Part shown: positions 51,811-60,627 of the stretch, piece by piece | Layout of the letters: each line of letters begins with the position of its first letter | Position numbering within the stretch: the stretch's first letter is position 1 | Origin: Streptomyces sp. WMMC940 | GTDB lineage: Bacteria > Actinomycetota > Actinomycetes > Streptomycetales > Streptomycetaceae | NCBI RefSeq assembly: GCF_027460265.1 | Contig: NZ_JAPZBC010000001.1 | Coordinates: forward strand, 2,197,501-2,261,500 | Length of the DNA stretch: 64,000 bases | Reading direction: 5' to 3' | Program-made: the position numbers and the translations under genes | The notes under the pieces: generated by a model | What the model was told of the DNA's origin: nothing | The model's input: only the letters and a program-made list of their open reading frames with translations | Database searches by the model: none

Positions 51811-52749
51811 ATGAGCGACACTTCCTCCCCCTTCGGCTTCGAGCTCGTGCGGCGTGGGTACGACCGCGGTCAGGTGGACGACCGCATTACCAAACTCGTC
51901 GCCGATCGTGACAGTGCTCTCGCACGCATCACCTCACTGGAAAAGCGCATCGAGGAGCTCCATCTCGAAACGCAGAACGCCCAGGCCCAGGTCAACGACG
52001 CGGAGCCGTCCTACGCGGGGCTCGGTGCGCGTGTCGAGAAGATCCTCCGCCTCGCCGAGGAGGAGGCGAAGGACCTGCGCGAGGAGGCCCGTCGCGCGGC
52101 CGAGCAGCACCGCGAGCTCGCCGAGGGCGCCGCCCAGCAGGTGCGCAACGACGCCGAGGCGTTCGCGGCGGAGCGCAAGCAGAAGGCCGAGGACGAGGGC
52201 GTCAGGATCGTCGAGAAGGCGCAGAGCGAGGCGAACTCGCTGCGTTCCGACGCGCAGAAGGACGCGCAGTCCAAGCGCGAGGAGGCGGACGCGCTCTTCG
52301 AGGAGACCCGCGCCAAGGCCGCCCAGGCCGCCGCGGACTTCGAGACGAACCTGGCCAAGCGCCGCGAGCAGTCCGAGCGCGATCTGGCGTCTCGTCAGGC
52401 GAAGGCGGAGAAGCGCCTCGCGGAGATCGAGCACCGCGCCGAGCAGCTGCGCCTGGAGGCCGAGAAGCTGCGCACGGACGCGGAGCGCCGTGCCCGGCAG
52501 ACCGTCGAGACCGCGCAGCGCCAGGCCGAGGACATCGTGGCCGACGCGAACGCCAAGGCGGACCGTATCCGCAGCGAATCGGAGCGCGAGCTGGCGGCGC
52601 TGACGAACCGTCGCGACTCCATCAACGCCCAGCTGACCAACGTCCGCGAGATGCTGGCCACGCTGACCGGCGCGGCGGTCGCCGCGACGGGTGCCCCGGC
52701 GGACGACGAGCCGGTGTCCCGCGGCGTTCCGGCGCAGCAGACCCGCTGA
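51811..52749 (+). CDS. filP: FilP, intermediate-filament-like coiled-coil protein
   Basis: 312 residues. The N-terminus SPFGFELVRRGYDRGQVDDRI resembles the DivIVA-type YDxxQVD motif. It is followed by coiled coil from about residue 35 to 275 with Ala/Glu/Arg-rich repeats (EEEAKDLREEARRAAEQHRE) and a Pro/Gly tail. FilP forms a cytoplasmic filament network near hyphal tips and interacts with Scy and DivIVA (established). It is 116 bp downstream of scy. The ATG at 51811 is chosen; a frame extending into scy's end is not credible. A strong terminator follows. Confidence 0.94.
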   Translation: MSDTSSPFGFELVRRGYDRGQVDDRITKLVADRDSALARITSLEKRIEELHLETQNAQAQVNDAEPSYAGLGARVEKILRLAEEEAKDLREEARRAAEQHRELAEGAAQQVRNDAEAFAAERKQKAEDEGVRIVEKAQSEANSLRSDAQKDAQSKREEADALFEETRAKAAQAAADFETNLAKRREQSERDLASRQAKAEKRLAEIEHRAEQLRLEAEKLRTDAERRARQTVETAQRQAEDIVADANAKADRIRSESERELAALTNRRDSINAQLTNVREMLATLTGAAVAATGAPADDEPVSRGVPAQQTR

Positions 52750-52775
52750 CGCCTCAGCCGCACGGCAGTACGCTC

Positions 52776-52815
52776 CGCGTGCGCCCGGTGCCTTCGACGG
52801 CACCGGGCGCACGCG
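52776..52815 (+). terminator. 17-bp-stem terminator of filP
   Basis: Perfect arms CGCGTGCGCCCGGTGCC (52776-52792) and its complement (52799-52815) with a 6-nt loop TTCGAC, about 27 bp beyond the filP stop. Confidence 0.88.
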
Positions 52816-52944
52816 TCTTCCCGGGTCCGTACGGCGCGGCGCGGGCCGGACAGCTGCCGGCGGTCACCGTCCGGACGGCGAAATGTCGCCGTCCGTTGGC
52901 CATATCCGCTGGCATCGCCCCATGGGCCCACGTAGCGTGAACGC

Positions 52945-53895
52945 ATGATCGAGCTCGAGGGTCTCACCAAGCGTTTCGGCTCCAAGGTCGCGGTCGACCA
53001 TCTCTCCTTCACGGTGCGGCCGGGCGTCGTGACCGGCTTCCTGGGCCCCAACGGCGCGGGCAAGTCGACGACGATGCGCATGATGCTGGATCTGGACAAC
53101 CCCACCAGCGGGACGGTCCGGATCGACGGCAAGCACTACCGGGAGTTGCAGGAACCGCTCAAGTACATCGGCGCCCTGCTCGACGCCAAGGCGATGCACG
53201 GCGGGCGAACCGCGTACAACAACCTGCTCTGTCTGGCCCAGGCGAACCGGATCCCGGCGAGCCGGGTGGCCGAGGTCCTCGACACGGTCGGCCTGACCGC
53301 GGTGGCGAGGAAGAAGACCAAGGGCTTCTCCCTCGGTATGGGGCAGCGGCTGGGCATCGCTTCGGCGCTGCTCGGCGACCCGGAGATCCTGATGTTCGAC
53401 GAGCCGGTCAACGGGCTGGATCCCGAGGGAATTCACTGGATCCGCAATCTGATGAAACAGCTTGCGGCCGAAGGAAGAACGATCTTCGTCTCCTCCCATT
53501 TGATGAGCGAGATGGCCCTCACCGCAGATCACTTGATCGTCATCGGACAGGGGCGACTGCTCGCCGACACATCGATGGCCGATTTCATCCACCAGAACTC
53601 GCGCAGTTATGTGCGGCTGCGGTCGCCGCAGCAGGAACGGCTGCGGGACGTGCTCCACCAGTCGGGCCTCGTCCCCGTCGAGGCCGGCAACGGCACGCTG
53701 GAGATCGACGGCGCCACCACCGAGCAGGTGGGCGAACTGGCGGCCGAGCACCACATCGTGCTCCACGAACTGAGCTCGCAGCGCGCCTCGCTGGAGGAGG
53801 CGTTCATGCAGATGACGGCGAGCGCCGTGGAGTACCACGCGCACTCCGCCCCCGGTCACGGCCCCCAGTGGGCCCCGCGCGACAAGGGAGCCTGA
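52945..53895 (+). CDS. ABC exporter ATP-binding protein 1
   Basis: 316 residues. Walker A FLGPNGAGKSTTMRMML, Q-loop region, signature FSLGMGQRLGIASALLGDPE (SLGMG-type), Walker B ILMFDEPVNGLDPEG and switch His in FVSSHLMSEM. The C-terminal 90 residues form a regulatory tail. It belongs to the DRA/CcmA-like group that powers ABC-2 type exporters. It pairs with the permease gene 3 bp downstream. The same arrangement recurs at 56251-58199; the two ATPases share long identical blocks such as NLMKQLAAEGRT and SSHLMSEMALTADHLIVIG. Substrate unknown. Confidence 0.93.
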   Translation: MIELEGLTKRFGSKVAVDHLSFTVRPGVVTGFLGPNGAGKSTTMRMMLDLDNPTSGTVRIDGKHYRELQEPLKYIGALLDAKAMHGGRTAYNNLLCLAQANRIPASRVAEVLDTVGLTAVARKKTKGFSLGMGQRLGIASALLGDPEILMFDEPVNGLDPEGIHWIRNLMKQLAAEGRTIFVSSHLMSEMALTADHLIVIGQGRLLADTSMADFIHQNSRSYVRLRSPQQERLRDVLHQSGLVPVEAGNGTLEIDGATTEQVGELAAEHHIVLHELSSQRASLEEAFMQMTASAVEYHAHSAPGHGPQWAPRDKGA

Positions 53896-53898
53896 CCC

Positions 53899-54678
53899 AT
53901 GGCCTCGGTACCCGCCGTTCTGCAGTCCGAGTGGACCAAGATCCGTACGGTCGCCTCCACCACCTGGACGCTCGTCAGCGCCTTCGTCGTGACGGTCGTC
54001 GTCGGCGCTCTGCTCTGCGCGCTGCTCGCCTCGACCTTCGACGAGCTGCCGCCGGCGGAGCAGGCCACCTTCGACCCGACGCTCGTCAGCTTCTCCGGCA
54101 TGGTGCTGGGACAGCTCGCGATGGTCGTCTTCGGCGTGCTCGTGGTCGGCACGGAGTACAGCTCGGGCATGATCCGCACCTCCCTCGCGGCGGTCCCCCA
54201 GCGCGCCACCTTCCTGTTCAGCAAGATCGTGGTGGCCGGGCTGCTGGCGCTGGTGGTCGGAATGGCGACGAGCTTCCTGAGCTTCTTCCTCGGCCAGGCC
54301 CTGCTCGGCGAGCGCGCCACCTCCATCGGCGAGGAGAACGTGCTCCGCGCGGTGATCGGCGGAGGGCTCTACATGGGGCTCATCGCGATCTTCTCCATGG
54401 GCGTCGCGGCGATGCTGCGCAGCTCGATGCTCTCGCTCGGCATCCTGATGCCGTTCTTCTTCCTGGTGTCCCAGATCCTGGCCGCCGTCCCGTACGCGAA
54501 GGACGTGGCCCGCTACTTCCCGGACCAGGCGGGCTCGAAGATCATGCAGGTCGTGCCGCTGGCGATGAACAGCGAGGAGGCCCCGTACGGGCCGTGGGGC
54601 GGTCTCGGCATCATGCTGCTCTGGGTGGCGGCGGCGCTGCTCGGCGGCTTCACGGTGCTCAAGAAGCGGGACGCCTGA
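53899..54678 (+). CDS. ABC-2 type permease 1
   Basis: 259 residues with about six hydrophobic segments: TWTLVSAFVVTVVVGALLCA, GMVLGQLAMVVFGVLVVGTE, IVVAGLLALVVGMATSFLSF, LYMGLIAIFSMGVAAM, LGILMPFFFLVSQILAAV and IMLLWVAAALLGGFTVLK. The start ASVPAVLQSEWTKIRTVAST and GTEYSSGMIRTSLAAVPQR are standard for Streptomyces ABC-2 permeases. It works with the ATP-binding protein just upstream. Confidence 0.92.
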   Translation: MASVPAVLQSEWTKIRTVASTTWTLVSAFVVTVVVGALLCALLASTFDELPPAEQATFDPTLVSFSGMVLGQLAMVVFGVLVVGTEYSSGMIRTSLAAVPQRATFLFSKIVVAGLLALVVGMATSFLSFFLGQALLGERATSIGEENVLRAVIGGGLYMGLIAIFSMGVAAMLRSSMLSLGILMPFFFLVSQILAAVPYAKDVARYFPDQAGSKIMQVVPLAMNSEEAPYGPWGGLGIMLLWVAAALLGGFTVLKKRDA

Positions 54679-54799
54679 CGCGACGAGGCGGCGGAGCCCA
54701 TGGGTCCTGGGCCCCACCGCCGGTCTCGTCTCGTTGTTCCAGGTCCCCGGCTTCGGGTCGGCTATCGGCCGCGCGCTCGCGACAGCCGGTTCACCGGCG

Positions 54800-55780
54800 T
54801 CACTTGCACTGCTTGGCGTTCACTACGGTCCACTTCTTGCGCTTCGAGCCGAACTTGTTCTGATAGCAGGTCTTGTCCTTCAATTTCTTGGAGGCTTCAA
54901 GGGTCGGAAAGAAGACCTTTCCTCCTACGGCGAGACCGCAAGCGGTCCCCAGAAGAAGACGCGCCTTGCCGCAGATGTACGCAAGGCCGACCTCCACGCC
55001 GAATCCGACCATGGGCGCGATGATTTTCAGCTCACGCCCCCACATACTGATGTAGACACCCCAACCGAGCGAGATTTTGGGGTCCGCCACGACGGGAAAC
55101 GCGGTCGATTCGCTCGTCTCAACGGTCTGCACCAGGGTGTTGCCGTCAAGCGTGTAGGACGTGGGGACGGCTTCGCCCCGGGCGTCCTTGGCCCAGGGTG
55201 CGTCGATGGCGCCGATGGCGCGTTTGCCACCCTCTCCATCTGCGCCCTGCAGGATCTGGTAGCCGCCCTCACCGTCCGGGACGAGTTCGGCACCGTCGGG
55301 CAGGTCCAGGTCAAAGCGGTGCGTGGTCGCCGCTGACCGGTCCTTGAGGGTCACCAAAGCGCGTACGGCCCCGGAATCGGTGGCCTGCACCGAGACATCG
55401 GTGGCTTGGGCCGCTTCCGGGTAGACGACGGTGCCGCTGCCGGCCAGGACCCCGGACACGTTCTCGGTGACCGGCAGACCGAGACCGACCGTTCCGCCCT
55501 CGGGGCCCCGCACCTCGACGGAGCCGTTTGCCTCTTCAGGCGCGGCCACGGTGACGGCTCCGCCGTTCTCCACCGCCACAACGGTGGTGAAGGCGCTCCC
55601 CGCCTCGCCGGACGGACGGTCGGCCAGATCCCCGGTACCGGTGGCCCTTTCGACGACTGCGGCCGCGAGCTGGGGCGACGTCGTCACATCCACGGCACCC
55701 GCGGGCGTCGCAGAGGCCAGGAGCGAGGTGGTGAGGGCGATTGCGATGGCCCCCGAAGATATTGCGAACGCGGACTTCAA
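54800..55780 (-). CDS. Secreted protein of unknown function between the two ABC pairs
   Basis: 326 residues from TTG 55780 (weak ribosome binding site, AGGGG 13 nt upstream). Signal peptide SGAIAIALTTSLLASATPAGA. A beta-rich middle part (about 90-215) includes TVGLGLPVTENVSGVLAGSG, HRFDLDLPDGAELVPDGEGG and ESTAFPVVADPKISLGW; the AFPVVADP motif is shared with leader regions of many secreted actinobacterial proteins. The C-terminal ~90 residues are different: hydrophobic VGFGVEVGLAYICGKARLLL and a basic, Cys-containing tail KDKTCYQNKFGSKRKKWTVV. I do not recognise this domain. A small basic, Cys-rich C-terminus after a common pre-domain could be a secreted effector or adhesin. It interrupts two related ABC-transporter pairs, as an insertion would. 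Confidence 0.7.
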   Translation of the reverse strand: MKSAFAISSGAIAIALTTSLLASATPAGAVDVTTSPQLAAAVVERATGTGDLADRPSGEAGSAFTTVVAVENGGAVTVAAPEEANGSVEVRGPEGGTVGLGLPVTENVSGVLAGSGTVVYPEAAQATDVSVQATDSGAVRALVTLKDRSAATTHRFDLDLPDGAELVPDGEGGYQILQGADGEGGKRAIGAIDAPWAKDARGEAVPTSYTLDGNTLVQTVETSESTAFPVVADPKISLGWGVYISMWGRELKIIAPMVGFGVEVGLAYICGKARLLLGTACGLAVGGKVFFPTLEASKKLKDKTCYQNKFGSKRKKWTVVNAKQCK

Positions 55781-56250
55781 GGCAGCCCAATTCCCCTTGG
55801 ATAACGAAGCGGAGTGCTTCTACGGATCTGATCTGACCACGAGGACCTCCCGGGCATGCCTGAGAACCCGCTGCGGGCAGGTCAGGCAAGCAAGGAATCG
55901 GCGATCGTGCACAGCACCCTGAAAATGCCGCGCGGAGGCCGCCGGCCGAGAATTCCCCCTGGACTCGCCGGGTGTGGTCGGCACCCGACTGATCGGTAGC
56001 TTAGGCACGCGGCGAGAGAACAATCAAATGAAGTTCCGGGGACGACCCGGTCGGCGCCCACGCGCCCTGGGGAGCAAGGTCGCCTACGCCCCGGGCGATG
56101 CCGGTCGCCCTCTTCCGTCGGATCGTCTCTCGGCACAGGCATGGGCTTGGCCGGAACCGTCAAGGCCCGGATATCCTCGTAGCTCATACGGGGGTGTACG
56201 GCAACAGCACGGCCAGGCCCCGACGACCGACAGTCGATGGGGCTGGAGAC
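55781..56250. other. 470-bp intergenic region
   Basis: Divergent region between the secreted protein and ABC pair 2. It is less GC-rich than its neighbours near 55800-55870 and 55975-56035. No gene, tRNA or clear operator is recognised. A plus-strand frame reaching back to 56098 joins the ATP-binding protein, but that extension lacks family similarity. Confidence 0.4.
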
Positions 56251-57369
56251 ATGATCGAGGCAGTCGGCCTGACGAAGCGCTACGGCGCCAAGACGGCCGT
56301 GTACAACCTTTCCTTCCAGGTGCGGCCCGGTGCCGTCACCGGGTTCCTCGGTCCCAACGGTGCCGGCAAGTCCACGACCATGCGCATGGTCCTGGGGCTC
56401 GACCGGCCCACCGAGGGACAGGTGACCATCGGTGGGCTTCCGTACCGGCAACTGCCGAACGCCCCGCGCCAGGTCGGAGCGCTGCTGGACGCCAAGGCGG
56501 TCCACGGTGGGCGCAGCGCGCGCAATCACCTGTTGTCGCTGGCGCAGCTCGCCGGCATCCCGGCCCGCCGGGTCGACGAGGTCCTCGGCGTGGTCGGCCT
56601 CCACGACGTCGCCAAGCGACGCTCCGGCGGTTTCTCGCTCGGCATGGGGCAGCGCCTGGGCATCGCCGCGGCCCTGTTGGGCGACCCGCAGGTGCTGCTC
56701 TTCGACGAGCCGGTCAACGGCCTCGACCCCGAGGGCATCCTCTGGGTCAGGAACCTGATGAAGCAGCTCGCCGCCGAGGGCCGCACCGTCTTCGTCTCCT
56801 CCCACCTGATGAGCGAGATGGCGCTGACCGCCGACCACCTGATCGTGATCGGCCGCGGCCAGCTGATGGCCGACATGAGCGTCCAGGACTTCATCGCCCA
56901 CAACTCGGCCAGCTTCGCCAGGGTCCGGACCCCGGAGACCGAGCCGCAGCAGCGCGAGAAGCTGTCCGCGGCCCTGTCCGAGGCGGGCGGCCAGGTCATG
57001 CCCGAACAGGACGGCGCGCTGCGGGTCACCGGGCTCGCCCTGTCGCGCATCAGCGACCTGGCGCACGAGGCGGACGTCCGGCTGTGGGAGCTGTCGCCGC
57101 ACCAGGCATCCCTGGAGGAGGCGTACATGCGGATGACCCAGGGCGCCGTGGACTACCGCTCGACGGAGGACCAGAAGGCGGGCCTGATGCAGGCGCAGCC
57201 CCTGGGTTACGCGCCACCGCAGCCGCAGATCCCCGAGGTGCCCCAGCAGGGCTGGTACGCCCCGCCGCCGCCCGCGCCCGGCGAGAACCCGTACGCGACC
57301 GCACCGCCGGCCACTCCCCCGGCGAACGCCGCCCCCACCGACCAGATCAAGCCCGAGGACTCCCGATGA
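56251..57369 (+). CDS. ABC exporter ATP-binding protein 2 with Pro-rich tail
   Basis: 372 residues from ATG 56251 with GGAG 7 nt upstream. Walker A FLGPNGAGKSTTMRMVL, signature FSLGMGQRLGIAAALLGDPQ, Walker B VLLFDEPVNGLDPEG and His-switch FVSSHLMSEM. It is closely related to the ATP-binding protein at 52945 but carries an extra 60-residue C-terminal tail rich in Pro, Gln, Tyr and Ala (YAPPQPQIPEVPQQGWYAPP), probably disordered. The stop overlaps the permease ATG by four bases (ATGA). The substrate is unknown. Confidence 0.93.
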   Translation: MIEAVGLTKRYGAKTAVYNLSFQVRPGAVTGFLGPNGAGKSTTMRMVLGLDRPTEGQVTIGGLPYRQLPNAPRQVGALLDAKAVHGGRSARNHLLSLAQLAGIPARRVDEVLGVVGLHDVAKRRSGGFSLGMGQRLGIAAALLGDPQVLLFDEPVNGLDPEGILWVRNLMKQLAAEGRTVFVSSHLMSEMALTADHLIVIGRGQLMADMSVQDFIAHNSASFARVRTPETEPQQREKLSAALSEAGGQVMPEQDGALRVTGLALSRISDLAHEADVRLWELSPHQASLEEAYMRMTQGAVDYRSTEDQKAGLMQAQPLGYAPPQPQIPEVPQQGWYAPPPPAPGENPYATAPPATPPANAAPTDQIKPEDSR

Positions 57370-58199
57370 CCACCCCCTACCAGCAGCCGGGTGCCGCCAT
57401 GGGCGCGTACACCTCCCCGATTCCGGTCCGGGCGGCCCACCTCGGCGACGCCCTCGCCTCCGAGTGGACCAAGATCCGCTCGGTTCGCTCCACGATGTGG
57501 ACGCTGGGCGTGATGATCCTGCTGATGCTCGTGGCCGGTCTCGGGATCGCCGCCTTGGTCGCCGCGGCGGACGTGAACGGCGAGATGGCCAGTGAACCCG
57601 TGCTCGGCCTGGGTGTGTTCGGCGCGCTGATCGGCTGCATCTGTGTGATCACCCTCGGCTCGCTGACGGTCACCTCGGAGTTCGGCACCGGGATGATCCG
57701 CACGACGCTGACGGCCTGCCCGAGCCGGAGCCGGGTGCTCATGGCGAAGTCGCTCGTCTTCTTCGGCCTGGCCTTCGTCACGACGCTGGTGACCACCGCT
57801 TTCGTCGCTCTCTGCCAGGTGGCGATCCTCGACGGCCGGGAGCCGACCACCGAGGAGTGGCTCCTGTCCACCGTGGGCTCATCGCTGTTCATCGCCCTGC
57901 TCGGACTGGCGTCGCTGGGTATGGGCGCGGTGATCCGGCACTCCGCCGGGACGATCACGGTGATGCTGGGCATCATGCTGATGCCGCTCGTGGCCGGATT
58001 CTTCATGCTCGGGTCCGCAGCCCTGTCGGACGTGAGCGAGTTCCTGCTCGGCTACTCGATCCCGGCGCAGCTCATCGGCGTCTACGGTGAGGCCGCCGGA
58101 TCGGGGCCCGCGGGCTGGACGTCCGTACTGCTGATGCTCGGTGTCACGGGGGCCTCCCTGGGAAGCGCCTTTGTCGTGATCAACAGCCGCGACGTCTGA
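57366..58199 (+). CDS. ABC-2 type permease 2
   Basis: 277 residues. The N-terminal 30 residues are polar, followed by ALASEWTKIRSVRSTMWTLG and about six hydrophobic segments (VMILLMLVAGLGIAALVAAA to VLLMLGVTGASLGSAFVVIN). The loop FGTGMIRTTLTACPSRSRVL is typical of the family and parallels permease 1. Translationally coupled to its ATPase. With the pair at 52945-54678 this looks like a tandem duplication that has since diverged. Confidence 0.92.
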   Translation: MTTPYQQPGAAMGAYTSPIPVRAAHLGDALASEWTKIRSVRSTMWTLGVMILLMLVAGLGIAALVAAADVNGEMASEPVLGLGVFGALIGCICVITLGSLTVTSEFGTGMIRTTLTACPSRSRVLMAKSLVFFGLAFVTTLVTTAFVALCQVAILDGREPTTEEWLLSTVGSSLFIALLGLASLGMGAVIRHSAGTITVMLGIMLMPLVAGFFMLGSAALSDVSEFLLGYSIPAQLIGVYGEAAGSGPAGWTSVLLMLGVTGASLGSAFVVINSRDV

Positions 58200-58238
58200 C
58201 CGCCGCCAGCCGGCGCTTCGGCAGCCGGACCGGGCCCT

Positions 58239-58568
58239 TCAGTACCGAGGCGCGTTGCGGGACCGCTGCACCCGGGAGGTGCGGCGGTCCTTCGCGTTCC
58301 AGCACGCCTTGTGCCAGTGCCGCCGGTCGTCCACGCCCCCGTACTCGGGCCAGGCCACCACGTGCGGCGTGCCGGACGGGATCTCCTGGTCGCAGCCCGG
58401 GCAGCGGTAGCGCTTGCCCGCGGCGCTCGCCCCCGCGACGTGCCGGACCCGCCAGTCCTCGCCCTGCCAGTTCTCGGACCGCTCCGCACCACCGTACCGG
58501 TCGCCCATGTCACCGGCGCGGTCGGTCGGCTTCTCCCCGCCGCGAGGGCGGTTTCTGCGCGGGGACAC
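58239..58568 (-). CDS. Small zinc-ribbon-like protein
   Basis: 109 residues. The N-terminal half is polar and Arg/Gly-rich. The C-terminal half has GKRYRCPGCDQEIPSGTPHVV and HWHKACWNAKDRR, giving CxxC...H...H-x3-C candidate zinc ligands. Homologues in Streptomyces are often labelled ATP/GTP-binding protein without visible support; no P-loop is present here. The arrangement suggests nucleic-acid or protein binding. It is transcribed on the opposite strand to its neighbours. Confidence 0.78.
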   Translation of the reverse strand: MSPRRNRPRGGEKPTDRAGDMGDRYGGAERSENWQGEDWRVRHVAGASAAGKRYRCPGCDQEIPSGTPHVVAWPEYGGVDDRRHWHKACWNAKDRRTSRVQRSRNAPRY

Positions 58569-58781
58569 GTGACACCTCGGGAGCAGAGCGGACAGTTCGC
58601 CCCCAAGCCTACGGTCCCGGACGGTGGGCGGGCGTCCGTTACGGCACCGAGCACACCACCCGCAGGGGCCAGTTACCGGAAAATCGCAACAACTTCATTC
58701 GGGGCCGTGCCTTTGGCACGTGTCAGACGTTGTTGCCTGTGTGGGGGGAATGCCGCGTCGGCCGCAAGGAGGCATCAGGCG

Positions 58782-59822
58782 ATGCGCGTTGGATCTTTTG
58801 TACTGGCCGCCCAGTTCCCGGGGCAGGGGCATGGAGAGGCGCTGCACCGGGCCGTTCGGTCCGCCGAGGCGGCGGAGGCCGCCGGGCTGGACTCGGTCTG
58901 GCTGGCCGAGCACCACTTCGTACCGTACGGGGTTTGCCCGTCGGCGGTGACCCTGGCCGCGCTGCTGCTCGGGCGCACGGAACGGATCCGGGTGGGCACG
59001 GCGGTGAGCGTCCTGCCGACCGCCCATCCCGTGGCGCTGGGAGAGCAGGCGGCGCTGCTGCACCTCACCTCGGGAGGCCGGTTCTCCCTCGGTGTGGGCC
59101 GCGGCGGCCCCTGGGTCGATCTGGAGGTCTTCGGAGCCGGCCTCGCGGCGTACGAGAAGGACTTCCCCGAGTCGCTGGACCTGCTGCTGCGCTGGCTGCG
59201 GGAGGCCCGCGTGGGCAGCGAGGGGGAACGATTCGCTTTCCGTGAGGTCCCCGTCGTACCACGCCCCGACGATCTGATCGTCGAGGACGGCGACGGTCCC
59301 GCGGGCCCCGAGGTGATCGTGGCCTGCACCTCCCCCGCGTCGGTCCGGTTGGCGGCCGAGCGCGGGCTGCCGATGCTGCTCGGGATGCACTGCGGCGACG
59401 AGGAGAAGGCGGACATGGTCGCCCTCTGGCGGAGCCACGCCCTCGCGGCGGGACACGACCCGGAGGCGGTGGCCGCGGCCGGCCATGTGTCGGCCGGTGT
59501 GGCGCAGATCGCGGACAGCCGCACGGCGGCGGAGGAGACCCTCGTCAAGGCGATGCCGGGCTGGCTGAAGCAGGGCCTCGACGCGCATGTGACGGTCGAC
59601 GGACGGCGGCGCGCGATGCGTGACCCGGTCGCCTACACGGAGTTGCTGTGCCGGCTGCACCCGGTGGGCCCACCGGTGCTGGCGGCGGACCGGCTCGCGG
59701 CGACCTCCGAGCGCACCGGCATCACCCGGTTCGCGCTCCTCTCCGAGGGCTCGGGAGATCTCGCGGCGACGGAGGAGAACGTGCGGCGGCTCGGCGCCGA
59801 GGTGCTTCCGCTGCTCCGCTGA
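58782..59822 (+). CDS. LLM-class (luciferase-like) flavin-dependent oxidoreductase
   Basis: 346 residues from ATG 58782 with AAGGAGG. TIM-barrel luciferase-like fold: VRSAEAAEAAGLDSVWLAEH, YGVCPSAVTLAALLLGRTER, VGTAVSVLPTAHPVALGEQA and SGGRFSLGVGRGGPWVDLEV. Such enzymes use FMNH2 or F420; I cannot decide which from sequence. Two longer loops (about 165-185 and 250-290) are family-specific. Substrate unknown. A bidirectional hairpin follows. Confidence 0.88.
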   Translation: MRVGSFVLAAQFPGQGHGEALHRAVRSAEAAEAAGLDSVWLAEHHFVPYGVCPSAVTLAALLLGRTERIRVGTAVSVLPTAHPVALGEQAALLHLTSGGRFSLGVGRGGPWVDLEVFGAGLAAYEKDFPESLDLLLRWLREARVGSEGERFAFREVPVVPRPDDLIVEDGDGPAGPEVIVACTSPASVRLAAERGLPMLLGMHCGDEEKADMVALWRSHALAAGHDPEAVAAAGHVSAGVAQIADSRTAAEETLVKAMPGWLKQGLDAHVTVDGRRRAMRDPVAYTELLCRLHPVGPPVLAADRLAATSERTGITRFALLSEGSGDLAATEENVRRLGAEVLPLLR

Positions 59823-59835
59823 GTTGGCCGGCGCA

Positions 59836-59867
59836 CGTGCGGGCCGCACGACCGTACGGCCCGCACG
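59836..59867. terminator. Bidirectional terminator
   Basis: Eleven-base perfect arms CGTGCGGGCCG (59836-59846) and CGGCCCGCACG (59857-59867) with a 10-nt loop, between the convergent LLM oxidoreductase and SCO5389-family genes. Confidence 0.75.
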
Positions 59868-59950
59868 CCTCCCCCGGCCCGTCGTCCGGCGGAGGCTGCC
59901 GCCCCGGCATCCATGACGCCTCCTGAGATGCGGAGCGGCAGCGGAAGACA

Positions 59951-60343
59951 TCAGCAGTCGCGCAGTTCGGGCGACTGGTTGAGCAGCTGTGCCCTTACGG
60001 AAGTGAAGCGGGCGAGCCGCTCGTCCACCGAGGAGTCCAGCGGGAACACCGCGACGCGGTGGCAGTTCTGGAAAGCGAGCCGTACTCCGAAGTGCCGCTG
60101 CAGCGCACCCCGGATGGCGTCACTCGCGAGCGCGCGCAACAGCTGACCACGTGCCTGCTCGTCCGGCGGAGGCGTCTGGTTGTCGGCGAACTCGCCGCCG
60201 TCCACCTTCAGCTGAGCCACCAGAGAACTGATCATCTCCCATGCGAAGGGCAGGGAGGTCCGGACGCAGTCGACGAATGCAGCTTCGTCGACCTCGCCTC
60301 GCTCGGCCTGTTCCAACAGCGCCGGTGAGACGTCGAGCGACAT
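59951..60343 (-). CDS. SCO5389-family protein
   Basis: 130 residues, starting SLDVSPALLEQAERGEVDEA, with FVDCVRTSLPFAWEMISSLV in the centre and FQNCHRVAVFPLDSSVDER near the end. It matches the protein family named after S. coelicolor SCO5389, of unknown function and conserved in actinomycetes next to nucS. It is cytoplasmic, helical, and has two Cys. ATG with GAGAGGAG ribosome binding site. It is divergent from nucS. Confidence 0.88.
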   Translation of the reverse strand: MSLDVSPALLEQAERGEVDEAAFVDCVRTSLPFAWEMISSLVAQLKVDGGEFADNQTPPPDEQARGQLLRALASDAIRGALQRHFGVRLAFQNCHRVAVFPLDSSVDERLARFTSVRAQLLNQSPELRDC

Positions 60344-60613
60344 GGGTTCTCCTCTCGCGACCCCGCTGAACGGGGTCTTACGGGCAGGGAAGGAGGCGAC
60401 CGTTCCTGCCCGGCTGCGGCGCTGAAGACGACGCAGAGTGCACGACCGGCGACCTCCTGCTTCCACGTTATGCGCGCTGTCTGGTCCGCACCAGGAGAAT
60501 GGGAACACAACCGGCCAACAACGTAAGGGCACAAGAAGGGCGACCCGTAGGGACTCGGACAGGGGCAGTGTGGGCGACAGCTGGAGGAATCGCGCGCGAG
60601 GAGGTCGGTCGAG

Positions 60614-60619
60614 TAGCGT
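60614..60619 (+). promoter_or_regulatory. -10 element of a probably leaderless nucS transcript
   Basis: TAGCGT ends 8 nt before the nucS ATG and there is no Shine-Dalgarno sequence in that gap. The -35 is not obvious. Confidence 0.4.
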
Positions 60620-60627
60620 TGCGCACC

